This document shows, one piece after another, positions 6,768 to 14,759 of a stretch of DNA of 31,319 nt; position 1 is the first letter of the stretch, and the number at the start of each line of letters is the position of its first letter. Source of the stretch: JBBQXY01 sp051004815 (GTDB lineage Bacteria > Chloroflexota > Ktedonobacteria > Ktedonobacterales > Ktedonobacteraceae); contig JBPCJY010000231.1 in the NCBI GenBank assembly GCA_051004815.1, forward strand, positions 1 to 31,319, read 5' to 3'. The translations under genes and the position numbers were made by a program. The notes beneath the pieces are model-generated. The model was not told the origin of the DNA. It saw only the letters and a program-made list of their open reading frames with translations, and searched no databases.

Positions 6768-9700
6768 TTGAGCGTCAATCACCAAACTTCTCACATACCG
6801 CTTTTCACTGGCGACGATGCCACCCATATCGCGTCCTCGCCGTATGGCCTTCATGCAGAAGCCCACTCTTTACCAGGGGAGCGCGATTATAATTTCTACC
6901 TGCAAAGCACTACGGGAGCGGCATTCGTCTTGAAGATTGCGCATGCCGACGAGCAAAAAGAGATGCTCGCACTACAAAACGAGGCTCTCGCGCATCTGGC
7001 CGCGCACGACCCTGCGCTCCTGCTACCACAGGTGTGTAACACCGTTACAGGCGAAAACATCGCAACGGTCTCCGCACCTGATGGCACAGAGCATTTTGTC
7101 CGCTTGCTCACCTACATCCCCGGCAGGCTCCTGGCGGAAACTCAGCCCCATACACCTGAACTGCTCTCTAGCCTCGGCACCATGCTGGGTCGTTTTGATC
7201 GTGGACTGCAAGATTTCACGCACCCCGCGGCACAGCGTAGCTTGAAGTGGGATGTGCGGCAGGCGGAATGGATTCGTGGCTACCTGCACTACATCACAGA
7301 CCCGCAAAAACGGGCCATCGTCGAACACTTTCTTGCCTATTTCGAGACACACGTCCTGCCGATTTTACCCACCCTGCGCACCAGCATCATTCACAACGAT
7401 GCCAACGATTACAATGTCCTGATCGGCGTCACAAGCACAGGCGAGCATAGTCGTGTCATCAGCGTGATTGATTTTGGTGACATGGTGCAAACCTGCACTA
7501 TCTGCGAACTCGCCATTGCCGCGGCCTACGCCATGCTGGGCAAGGCCGATCCACTCGCGGCGGCAACGGCGGTTGTCGCTGGCTATCACGAGGCGTTCCC
7601 TCTGACGGAATCCGAACTGAGCGTGCTCTATCCCTTGCTGTGCATGCGCCTCTGCGTAAGTGTGGTCAACTCGGCTTATCAGCAACAGATCGAGCCGCAC
7701 AATGCCTATCTGACGATCAGCGAACAACCCGCCTGGACCTTGCTTGCACAACTTGTTGCTATCCATCCCCGCTTTGCCCATTACAGCTTTCGCCACGCCT
7801 GCCAGTTGCCGCCGTGTCCCAACACTGACGCGCTGGTAAGGTGGTTGCAAAGCAACGCGCACACATTTGGACGCGTCGTTGAACCCGACCTGCACACCGT
7901 CAATACCGTCGTCTTTGACCTGAGCGTTGGCAGTCGCGAACTGAGCAACCTGATCGATTATTCTGACATCGACGAGTTCAACCACCATATTTTTGGACGC
8001 ATGAGGGCCGCACACAGCAGCGTTGGCATCGGCAGATACAACGAAACACGCCTGATCTACACTAGCGATCAGTACAAGGTTGCTGGCAACGATGGAGCCG
8101 AATGGCGCACGGTCCATATTGGCCTGGACATTTTCATGGAAGCGGGTGCGCCTGTATTGGCACCGCTGGACGGCATTGTACACAGTTTTCATAATAACGC
8201 GGCACCGCTCGACTTTGGCCCCACCATTATCCTGCAACATAGCACTACTACAGAACAACCGCTCACATTCTATACCTTATATGGCCATTTGAGCGTTGAC
8301 TCGCTCGCTGGACTCTACGAGGGCAAACCTATCGAGCAAGGCACGCCTTTCTGCAACATTGGCAACCATCTGGTGAATGGAGGGTGGCCACCGCATCTTC
8401 ACTTTCAGATTATTACCGACCTGCTCGACAACGTGGGCAATTTCCCCGGCGTGGCACGCCCCAGCCAGCGTGCTATCTGGTTAAGCCTGAGTCCCGATCC
8501 TAACCTGATCGTGGGCATGCCAGCGACACGTTTTCCTGCCAATGAACTTTCTTTTAGAGAGGTACGCGAGAAACGGGCGGAGCATATCGGCCCATCTTTG
8601 AGCATTGCGTATCGACAGCCACTCAAGTTTGTACGCGGTGCAGGGCAATACCTCTATGACGAGAACGGGCAAGCCTATCTCGACGCCGTCAACAACGTGA
8701 GTCATGTTGGACACTGCCATCCTCGCGTGGTGCGTGCTGGTCAAGAGCAAATGGCGGTACTCAATACCAATACGCGCTACCTGCATGATTACCTGGTAGA
8801 GTATGCCGAGCGGCTTTGCGCCAAGCTGCCCGCGCCATTGAGCGTCTGTTACTTTGTCTGTTCCGGCAGCGAAGCCAACGAATTAGCCTTGCGTTTAGCT
8901 CGCACGCATACCCATCAGAAAGACATTATTGTTATTGATGCCGCCTATCACGGCAACACGACCGCCCTCATCGAGATTAGCCCGTACAAATGTAATGGGC
9001 CAGGTGGCAGTGGCGCACCACCATATGTCCATATTGTTCCTATGCCAGATGTGTATCGCGGCTCTTATAAAAGCACCGATCCGCTGGCCGCGCAGAAGTA
9101 TGCGGCTCACGTCGAGGAGGTTATCCAGCAAATGCAGCAGCGCAGCGCTACAGCTTCCATAGCCGCTTTCATTGGCGAATCGCTGCTGGGCTGTGGCGGA
9201 CAGGTTGTCTTACCCGATGGTTATCTGACGGAAGTGTATCGCCATGTGCGCAAGGCTGGTGGCGTCTGCATCGCGGATGAAGTTCAGGTAGGCTTTGGGC
9301 GTGTCGGGACACACTTCTGGGGCTTCGAGACGCAAGGTGTCGTACCCGATATCGTGACGATGGGCAAACCAATCGGCAATGGGCATCCCTTAGCGGCAGT
9401 GGTGACAACGCCTGAAATCGCGGCCTCCTTCAATAACGGTATGGAGTATTTCAATACTTTTGGCGGCAATCCCGTTTCTTGCGCCATTGGCCTTGCCGTA
9501 CTCGATGTCATCGCCGACGAACAATTGCAGACGCACGCGCACCATGTTGGCGACCATTTGTTGCAAGGACTACATGGCTTGATGGATAGACATGCTTTGA
9601 TCGGCGATGTACGCGGACTGGGACTTTTTGTCGGTATCGAGCTAGTACAAGATCGTGAGACTTTGGAACCCGCTGCGGCACAGGCCACGTACATTGCTAA

Positions 9701-9854
9701 CCGCATGAGGGAACGCGGCATCTTGCTCAGTACCGATGGCCCTTTGCACAACGTACTGAAAATCAAGCCGCCACTGGTATTCAGTGCCAAGAATGCGGAT
9801 TTCCTGGTCACGACGCTGGATCAGATACTGGACGAAGACTTTTTGCAAATCTAA
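6768..9854 (+). CDS. Kinase - M23 peptidase - class III PLP enzyme fusion
   Basis: A 1028-residue three-domain protein. Residues about 30-330 are an APH/choline-kinase-type phosphotransferase with catalytic Asp211 in HNDANDYNVL and metal-binding Asp235 in VIDFGD. Residues about 440-575 are an M23 peptidase-type domain with zinc ligands His450 and Asp454 (HIGLD) and the HLH motif at 543-545. Residues about 595-1028 are a class III aminotransferase-fold PLP enzyme with Asp837 (ADEVQVGFGR) and Lys867 (MGKPIGNG), close to the AGXT2L phospholyases. All key residues are present and there is no signal peptide, so it should be cytoplasmic. In animals an APH-family hydroxylysine kinase and an AGXT2L2 phospholyase act in sequence. 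By analogy this protein may phosphorylate an amino-alcohol and then eliminate phosphate and ammonia. It starts at TTG 6768, with GGGAG upstream and no suitable ATG. Confidence 0.92.
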   Translation: MSVNHQTSHIPLFTGDDATHIASSPYGLHAEAHSLPGERDYNFYLQSTTGAAFVLKIAHADEQKEMLALQNEALAHLAAHDPALLLPQVCNTVTGENIATVSAPDGTEHFVRLLTYIPGRLLAETQPHTPELLSSLGTMLGRFDRGLQDFTHPAAQRSLKWDVRQAEWIRGYLHYITDPQKRAIVEHFLAYFETHVLPILPTLRTSIIHNDANDYNVLIGVTSTGEHSRVISVIDFGDMVQTCTICELAIAAAYAMLGKADPLAAATAVVAGYHEAFPLTESELSVLYPLLCMRLCVSVVNSAYQQQIEPHNAYLTISEQPAWTLLAQLVAIHPRFAHYSFRHACQLPPCPNTDALVRWLQSNAHTFGRVVEPDLHTVNTVVFDLSVGSRELSNLIDYSDIDEFNHHIFGRMRAAHSSVGIGRYNETRLIYTSDQYKVAGNDGAEWRTVHIGLDIFMEAGAPVLAPLDGIVHSFHNNAAPLDFGPTIILQHSTTTEQPLTFYTLYGHLSVDSLAGLYEGKPIEQGTPFCNIGNHLVNGGWPPHLHFQIITDLLDNVGNFPGVARPSQRAIWLSLSPDPNLIVGMPATRFPANELSFREVREKRAEHIGPSLSIAYRQPLKFVRGAGQYLYDENGQAYLDAVNNVSHVGHCHPRVVRAGQEQMAVLNTNTRYLHDYLVEYAERLCAKLPAPLSVCYFVCSGSEANELALRLARTHTHQKDIIVIDAAYHGNTTALIEISPYKCNGPGGSGAPPYVHIVPMPDVYRGSYKSTDPLAAQKYAAHVEEVIQQMQQRSATASIAAFIGESLLGCGGQVVLPDGYLTEVYRHVRKAGGVCIADEVQVGFGRVGTHFWGFETQGVVPDIVTMGKPIGNGHPLAAVVTTPEIAASFNNGMEYFNTFGGNPVSCAIGLAVLDVIADEQLQTHAHHVGDHLLQGLHGLMDRHALIGDVRGLGLFVGIELVQDRETLEPAAAQATYIANRMRERGILLSTDGPLHNVLKIKPPLVFSAKNADFLVTTLDQILDEDFLQI

Positions 9855-9902
9855 CACATCTGATACATGCAGGATTACAGCTTAAAAATAGAGGAAACAA
9901 CA

Positions 9903-11309
9903 ATGAACATGCAACCACCGCGCTATACTACTAATGAACAAACAGAGACGCCATTGGTCTCTTCAGTTTCACCATTACGTCTGGCAGCGATGACACAACA
10001 ATTCGCGCCATCCGCTACACTCGCCATGAATGAAGCGGTGGCGCAACGTCGTGCTGCCGGTCGCGCCACCATTCATCTCGGTTTTGGCGAGGCCACCTTT
10101 CCATTACACCCCTTGCTACAGTCCGCCCTGGCTGATGCCGCTAACCATACAGGCTACGCACCTGTGGTGGGCATAGCGGCATTGCGACAAGCCATCGCGG
10201 AATACCTGTCGCGCACACGCGGGTTGAACTATAGCTCTGACAATGTCATCGTTGCCCCTGGTAGCAAACCACTACTCTATGCGCTGCTGCACGTCCTGGA
10301 AGGAGATGTGCTTTTACCAGTACCCTCGTGGGTCAGTTATGCTCCCCAGGCGCAACTTGCTGGCCGTCGCGTAATCGACGTTGCGACCGATCCACGCGAT
10401 TCCCATCGCCTGACACCACAAGTGCTGACCGAGGCACTGACTGAAGCCCGCAAAGAGGGGGCAAACCCACGTATTCTGATCGTCAATTCGCCCAGTAATC
10501 CCACCGGCAGTATGTTTGAGAGGGCCGATGTGGAAGCCTTTACCGCGTGGGCACGTAACGAGGGCATTACCGTAATCAGCGACGAGATTTACGCGGAACT
10601 GGCCCATGGTTGGCGCGAACATATTTCGCCAGCGCGTTTCTATGCTGAAGGCTGCATTGTCACCGGGGGACTCTCCAAAGCATTTTCCGCTGGTGGCTGG
10701 CGACTTGGCTACGCGGCACTCCCACCCACTCCGGCAGGAAAGCAGGCAGCCACCGCGTTGCGTACCCTCGCCAGTGAAATCTGGTCGGCTACCACCACGC
10801 CTGTACAGGAGGCTGCCATTGTCGCCTACACGCCCAACGCGGAGCTAGCAACGTATGTACAACGCTCAGCACGCGTCCACGCTCATGTAACGGGTCAACT
10901 TTACACGACACTCACTAATCTTGGCGTTCCCTGTCCCCGGCCAGCAGGAGCTTTTTACCTCTACCCCGACTTCTCCCCCTGGCGTGCAGTACTCAATGAT
11001 AAAGGAATCACTACCAGCCAGGAGTTGGCCCACTACCTGCTGGACGAATGGGATATCGCCACATTACCGGGCGTAGTTTTTGGCGAGCAGCCAGCCGCTC
11101 TCCGGTTGCGCTTAGCGACCAGCATGCTCTACAATCCCGAAGGTACGTATTCAGCGGAGGAACGCGACACACAACTCTGGCAACTCCTCACCCAGGCCGA
11201 TACATTGCCGCCTTCCAGTCAAGCTAACGAAGCCACCTTACCATTGCCAGCATTATCACGCACCCAGGCACAATTTACCAAACTGATCGGCCATCTGAAC
11301 CAGCCCTGA
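9903..11309 (+). CDS. PLP-dependent aminotransferase class I/II
   Basis: A 468-residue cytoplasmic aminotransferase of fold type I. Visible hallmarks are APGSKPLLYALL (cofactor phosphate region), NSPSNPTGSMF, ISDEIYAEL with the pyridine-contacting Asp, Lys259 in GGLSKAFSAGGWRLGYA (Schiff base), and the C-terminal arginine in LRLRLATSM. This is the aspartate/aromatic aminotransferase type; the substrate cannot be read from the sequence. I chose ATG 9903 because AGAGGAAA precedes it; ATG 9867 lacks a ribosome site. It lies 48 bases after the kinase-phospholyase fusion, in the same direction, and probably belongs to the same operon. It may act on the carbonyl or amino product of that enzyme (inference). 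Confidence 0.93.
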   Translation: MNMQPPRYTTNEQTETPLVSSVSPLRLAAMTQQFAPSATLAMNEAVAQRRAAGRATIHLGFGEATFPLHPLLQSALADAANHTGYAPVVGIAALRQAIAEYLSRTRGLNYSSDNVIVAPGSKPLLYALLHVLEGDVLLPVPSWVSYAPQAQLAGRRVIDVATDPRDSHRLTPQVLTEALTEARKEGANPRILIVNSPSNPTGSMFERADVEAFTAWARNEGITVISDEIYAELAHGWREHISPARFYAEGCIVTGGLSKAFSAGGWRLGYAALPPTPAGKQAATALRTLASEIWSATTTPVQEAAIVAYTPNAELATYVQRSARVHAHVTGQLYTTLTNLGVPCPRPAGAFYLYPDFSPWRAVLNDKGITTSQELAHYLLDEWDIATLPGVVFGEQPAALRLRLATSMLYNPEGTYSAEERDTQLWQLLTQADTLPPSSQANEATLPLPALSRTQAQFTKLIGHLNQP

Positions 11310-11344
11310 TAGCTGGTCAATCTTCAATTGACGGGTAGCAACCA

Positions 11345-11476
11345 TGCGTAGGGACAGGGGGATGTGGGGACGCGGATGAGGGGGCCTTGTGCCTGTCCTG
11401 GCGGGGGTTCTGCACTCCCACCGAGGACAAGCACAAGGCCCCCACTCAACCCCACACCGCCCCTTGTCCCTACGCA
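11345..11476. repeat. 132-bp imperfect palindromic element (MITE-like)
   Basis: The ends are perfect 12-bp inverted repeats: TGCGTAGGGACA (11345-11356) and TGTCCCTACGCA (11465-11476). An internal 13-bp perfect pair lies at 11380-11392 and 11431-11443. Between these the two halves pair imperfectly, so the whole element can fold on itself. It has no coding capacity and much higher G-run content than its flanks. No clear target-site duplication is visible. Confidence 0.7.
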
Positions 11477-11542
11477 CGCCATTCTGGAGTGTCAGAGCAC
11501 TAGCAATGCTCACAAAAACCAAGGTGAAAGAAGAAAAAAGAT

Positions 11543-11689
11543 ATGAACATTAGTAACGCCCGTGTAATAACGAGGACAGTCGATGCCATATTCATCGTCA
11601 CCATCAATCGGCCAGAGGTACGCAACGCCATTGATGGCCCCACTGCCAGAGCCTTAGTTGACGCGTTTCGCGCTTTTGATAAGGAATAA
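11543..11689 (+). pseudogene. Truncated enoyl-CoA hydratase (crotonase) remnant
   Basis: A 48-codon frame too short to be functional. Its translation carries the N-terminal hallmark of the crotonase family: a beta strand reading IFIVTINRPEVRNAIDG, then a helix ALVDAFRAFDKE, then TAA. A full enzyme is about 250 residues. The oxyanion-hole segments and the catalytic Glu region are absent, and no continuation is seen in the next few hundred bases. It lies directly after the palindromic element, which suggests decay by deletion near a mobile repeat. Confidence 0.7.
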
Positions 11690-11803
11690 CCGTTTTTGTC
11701 TTACATAGACAGAAGTGATACGTATTAGTACCAAGAGGCTTTCTAGAGGGGATCGCTTCTTCTCGCCCGCGAAGTGGGCCAGAAAGATACAAATGGCATA
11801 ACT

Positions 11804-12094
11804 ATGGCAATATCCAAAGAATCTATGCACAACAACCCGGAGCAACCTGAGCAGGTTTTGTATATTAGTCCAGAGGAGAATATTACCGAGATTCGCGAAC
11901 GGCTGGGGCGCACCCACGCGCACGACGTTGCGCTGGTCTTTCCACCGCAGACTCGTCTGCGTAGCCATGTCGCCTGGCGGCTGCTCAGGCAACGTGCACA
12001 AGAGCTAGGGAAGGATATTTCTATTGTGAGTTCAGATCAGCACATTCGCGCAATTGCTCGCTCTGTGCAGTTTAAAACGGCTTCATCTCTTTGA
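11804..12094 (+). pseudogene. Short fragment resembling the N-terminus of a larger protein
   Basis: A 96-residue frame with a folded-looking segment: EQVLYISPEENITEIRERLGR, then VALVFPPQTRLRSHVAWRLLRQRAQELGKDISIVSSDQHIRAIARSVQF, ending abruptly after KTASSL. I believe this segment is the N-terminal part of long Chloroflexota proteins that continue after this point, but this is from memory and not checked. No ribosome site stands before ATG 11804, ATG 11825 or GTG 11774. Its position next to a crotonase remnant and a palindromic repeat favours a decayed gene. It could also be a small intact stand-alone domain. Confidence 0.5.
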
Positions 12095-12155
12095 CAAGAG
12101 CTTTGATATCCACACGCTCAGCTTTATGTAAAGAAATATCCTAGATGTTCCAGTC

Positions 12156-13313
12156 TCAGGCTATCTGGCGGCGCATGGTGAGCGCACTGAGTACGACCAT
12201 AGCTAGCGCGAAGATGACAAGGGCTGTCAACTGCCAGGCAATCTCGCCGATACCATCACTCTTGAGCATGACGCCACGCAAAGCGTCATTGGCATATGTC
12301 AAGGGCAGAATATACGATACGGGCTGTAACAACGTGGGCAACTGGGCTACCGGCCAGAAAATGCCCGATAAGAAGACCTGTATACCAAAGACCAGGGGAA
12401 TGAACTGCACGATCTGGAACTCGTTCTGGGCAAAGGTGGAGAGAAAGATACCAAGATTGACGCTCCCAACGGTGAGCAGGGCCGAGACCAGGAAGACTAA
12501 AGCCAGGTTGCCACTGTAATGGACTCGAAGTGCGAAGACGACAAAGAGCAAGATCACCAGCGATTGCACCAGGGCGAAGAGGGTAAAGCCACAGATGTAG
12601 CCTATCACTAATTCTGTACGCGTCAGTGGCGAAACCATCACGCGCTCAATGGTACCCTGTGAACGCTCGCGTAAAAACGCGACCGATGTGAGCAGGAAGA
12701 CAAAAAAGAAAGAGAATATACCGATAAACACGGGTGCCAGCGAGTCGTTAAAGGTATAGTCCGCACCACCATGCAGGTATTGCGGCGCATTCACGGTAAA
12801 CGGCATCGTGCTATTGAGTGGGGGTGTTATCTGCCCGCCTTGTCCCTGCTGGGCTTTCATGCTGGCTAATGCTAGCCCAAGCTGATGTACCAACCCGTTA
12901 GTAAGGGTATTCATGGCAGTGGCAACGGTGGGGTCTGAGCCTTCTAGCTTTATCTGCACAGCAGGATTTTGATTAGAGAAGACCTGTTGGGTAAAATCTA
13001 CCGGGAAGATGAGGGCAGCGTCCGCAGCACCGTTTTTGAGCGTGGCGTCCACCTGATCGGAGGAAATGTTGATGGTTTTCAGGATATCTTTCCCCGGCAA
13101 AAGCCTGTCCAGCAACGTATTCACGCGCTCACTGCCTGTTCCATTGGGACGCACCAGCGCGAGCGTATGAACGCTGCTGGTATTGGTCAGCACCAAGTAG
13201 AGCAGGGTCATAATCAGGATTGGCACGACAAAAATCAGCGCGAGGGTGCGCTTGTCACGCAACACCTGGCGAATAATACGGCTGGCGAGAGCCATAATAC
13301 GAGTAAAACTCAT
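12156..13313 (-). CDS. ABC-2 type transporter permease
   Basis: An integral membrane permease of 385 residues. A first transmembrane helix (about 22-44, LALIFVVPILIMTLLYLVL) is followed by a large extracytoplasmic loop (about 45-195). Five more helices fill residues 195-380, including FLSGIFWPVAQLP and LPLTYANDALRGVML, which are typical of ABC-2/YhgE-type and YbhR-like exporters. The start overlaps the stop of the ATPase gene by 4 bases (ATGA), so the two are translationally coupled. It probably exports a drug, lipid or peptide; the substrate is unknown. Expression should come from the strong promoter in front of the ATPase gene. Confidence 0.93.
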   Translation of the reverse strand: MSFTRIMALASRIIRQVLRDKRTLALIFVVPILIMTLLYLVLTNTSSVHTLALVRPNGTGSERVNTLLDRLLPGKDILKTINISSDQVDATLKNGAADAALIFPVDFTQQVFSNQNPAVQIKLEGSDPTVATAMNTLTNGLVHQLGLALASMKAQQGQGGQITPPLNSTMPFTVNAPQYLHGGADYTFNDSLAPVFIGIFSFFFVFLLTSVAFLRERSQGTIERVMVSPLTRTELVIGYICGFTLFALVQSLVILLFVVFALRVHYSGNLALVFLVSALLTVGSVNLGIFLSTFAQNEFQIVQFIPLVFGIQVFLSGIFWPVAQLPTLLQPVSYILPLTYANDALRGVMLKSDGIGEIAWQLTALVIFALAMVVLSALTMRRQIA

Positions 13314-14113
13314 TGCTGCACCTCCGGCATCTTCGTGTGACTGGCGAAGTGGAGAAAGGCATCTTCCATGTTGTCTTTGCCTGCCTGGCGCAAGAGTTCT
13401 TGCGGTGTATCCCCTCCTTCGTGCGCCAATAGCTTCCCCAAACGCATCAACCCTAAGCGAGTACAGCGGGACGCCTCGTCGAAGTGATGGGTAGAGACGA
13501 TGATGGTAACGCCCTCTTTATTCAACTGGGCAAAATAGTCCCAGAATGAACGACGCAGTTCAGGGTCAACGCCAACGGTCGGTTCGTCAAGCAGTAGCAG
13601 CCGGGGGTTGTGAACAAGCGCACAAGCCAAGGAGAGACGCTGCTTCATGCCCCCGCTAAAATTTCCTACAATATCGTTGGCACGCTCTACCAGGTCTACC
13701 CGTTCCAGCATTTCCCGGATACGACGCTGTTGCTCTTTCCCACGCAAACCGTAGATATTGCTGAAAAATTGCAGGTTCTCGCGTGCCGTGAGATCGAGGT
13801 AGAGGGCACTGAGTTGCGTCATATACCCAATGTTGGGCAACACCTTAGCACTGGGCATCAGGTTGCCGAGAATACGTATATCACCACTGGTTGGACGCAC
13901 CAATCCGACCACCATACGGATGAGCGTTGTTTTACCAGAACCGTTTGAGCCGATTAAGCCATATGTTTCACCCATCCGAATGGTCATATCCAAGTTATCG
14001 ACCGCCCGCACTTTGCCAAACTGCTTGGTGAGTCGCTCGATCACCACTATTGGCGAACTTTTTTCCTGTGGGACTAATTGCCCATCACGAGTTCCAGAAA
14101 TGGCTTCAGTCAT
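13310..14113 (-). CDS. ABC transporter ATP-binding protein
   Basis: A cytoplasmic ATPase of 267 residues, partner of the ABC-2 permease that follows. Walker A is GSNGSGKTT, the Q-loop region reads IGYMTQLSALY, the signature is FSGGMKQRLSLA, Walker B is LLLLDEPTVGVD, and the switch His lies in IVSTHHFDEA. It fits the CcmA/DrrA-type daunorubicin and multidrug export group. The start has AAAGGTG at good spacing. The leader contains a perfect consensus promoter with operator-like sequences, which implies tight repression followed by strong induction. No regulator of TetR type is encoded in the window, so the repressor would be elsewhere. Confidence 0.95.
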   Translation of the reverse strand: MTEAISGTRDGQLVPQEKSSPIVVIERLTKQFGKVRAVDNLDMTIRMGETYGLIGSNGSGKTTLIRMVVGLVRPTSGDIRILGNLMPSAKVLPNIGYMTQLSALYLDLTARENLQFFSNIYGLRGKEQQRRIREMLERVDLVERANDIVGNFSGGMKQRLSLACALVHNPRLLLLDEPTVGVDPELRRSFWDYFAQLNKEGVTIIVSTHHFDEASRCTRLGLMRLGKLLAHEGGDTPQELLRQAGKDNMEDAFLHFASHTKMPEVQQ

Positions 14114-14165
14114 GGGACACCTTTCTCTCTCTCTCCATACTGCTCCAGCTTTTCCAGGCGTTGTT

Positions 14166-14193
14166 GTCAGTATTTAATTGACTGACCGATTAA
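14166..14193. promoter_or_regulatory. Operator-like sequence downstream of the ABC promoter
   Basis: GTCAGT (14166-14171) and ACTGAC (14181-14186) form an inverted repeat. It overlaps a 20-base imperfect palindrome with TTAAT/ATTAA ends (14174-14193). It covers the region expected around and just after the transcription start, where a TetR-type repressor commonly binds. The family assignment is inference. Confidence 0.5.
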
Positions 14194-14198
14194 TAACA

Positions 14199-14227
14199 AT
14201 TATAAAAGAAAGAAGCTGAAGTGTCAA
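14199..14227 (-). promoter_or_regulatory. Consensus sigma-70 promoter for the ABC exporter
   Basis: On the minus strand, TTGACA (14227-14222) is followed after exactly 17 bases by TATAAT (14204-14199). Both hexamers and the spacer match the consensus perfectly. It drives the ATPase-permease pair with a leader of about 80 bases. Confidence 0.85.
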
Positions 14228-14255
14228 GGGATAAACATGCGAAGAGTGTGAGAGA

Positions 14256-14291
14256 CAACGAATGGGCGCGAACATTCGCGCCCATTCGTTG
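14256..14291. terminator. 17-bp GC-rich hairpin after the Xre gene
   Basis: Arm 14256-14272 is the exact reverse complement of 14275-14291, with a two-base centre (in practice a four-base loop). It follows the stop of the minus-strand Xre gene and precedes the ABC promoter, as a terminator would. No U tract follows, so termination efficiency is uncertain. Confidence 0.6.
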
Positions 14292-14305
14292 ATATATCTA
14301 TCCAA

Positions 14306-14533
14306 TTACGATACAAGTTCTAGTTGGGGGACTTCGAGGACGCGTGCCAATACACGCACATGGTATGGTTGTGGGTCTTCGCTGCCATTTTCCAGGTGGG
14401 TGATCGTGTCACGCCGCAGACCAGTCATTTCGGCCAGTTGTCCCAGGCTCAGGCCTTTGCGTTGCCGAAATTGCCGCAGGTGGGGAATACCATGAGGTTT
14501 CATGGTTCGCTCCCGTGTCAGTTGATTTTTCAT
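14306..14533 (-). CDS. Xre-family helix-turn-helix regulator
   Basis: A small DNA-binding protein of about 75 residues, almost entirely one Xre/Cro HTH domain: HLRQFRQRKGLSLGQLAEMTGLRRDTITHLENGSEDP, then HVRVLARVLEV. The start is ambiguous. ATG 14533 has AAAGGA five bases upstream. ATG 14503 has GGGAG and would leave only the HTH domain. ATG 14638 has a GGAGG placed too close. There is no sensing domain, so it may act with a partner or as a simple repressor. It lies between the ABC exporter and the sigma/anti-sigma pair, all on the same strand; its target is unknown. Confidence 0.82.
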   Translation of the reverse strand: MKNQLTRERTMKPHGIPHLRQFRQRKGLSLGQLAEMTGLRRDTITHLENGSEDPQPYHVRVLARVLEVPQLELVS

Positions 14534-14759
14534 AGTATCCTTTTTCCTCTCCTTTGAGGTAGCGTGAAAGACAGTCTTCCCAGCCACGCTGCTGAAATGA
14601 GTTCCAGGTTCAGAAGTGTGTTGCAATGGTTCTCGCATTTCCTCCGAACCAGTTGTCCACCACTACTTTAAAGATACCAGATAGACCAAGCGAATGTCCA
14701 GTGTTTAGGTACTATGTACCAGGGTCTGTGAATGATTGCTGAGAGCTTATGCGTCAAAA

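Noticed and set aside
7365..8258. 297-residue frame opposite the kinase-lyase fusion
   Set aside because: No domain or start signal; the plus-strand protein has all its catalytic motifs over this stretch.
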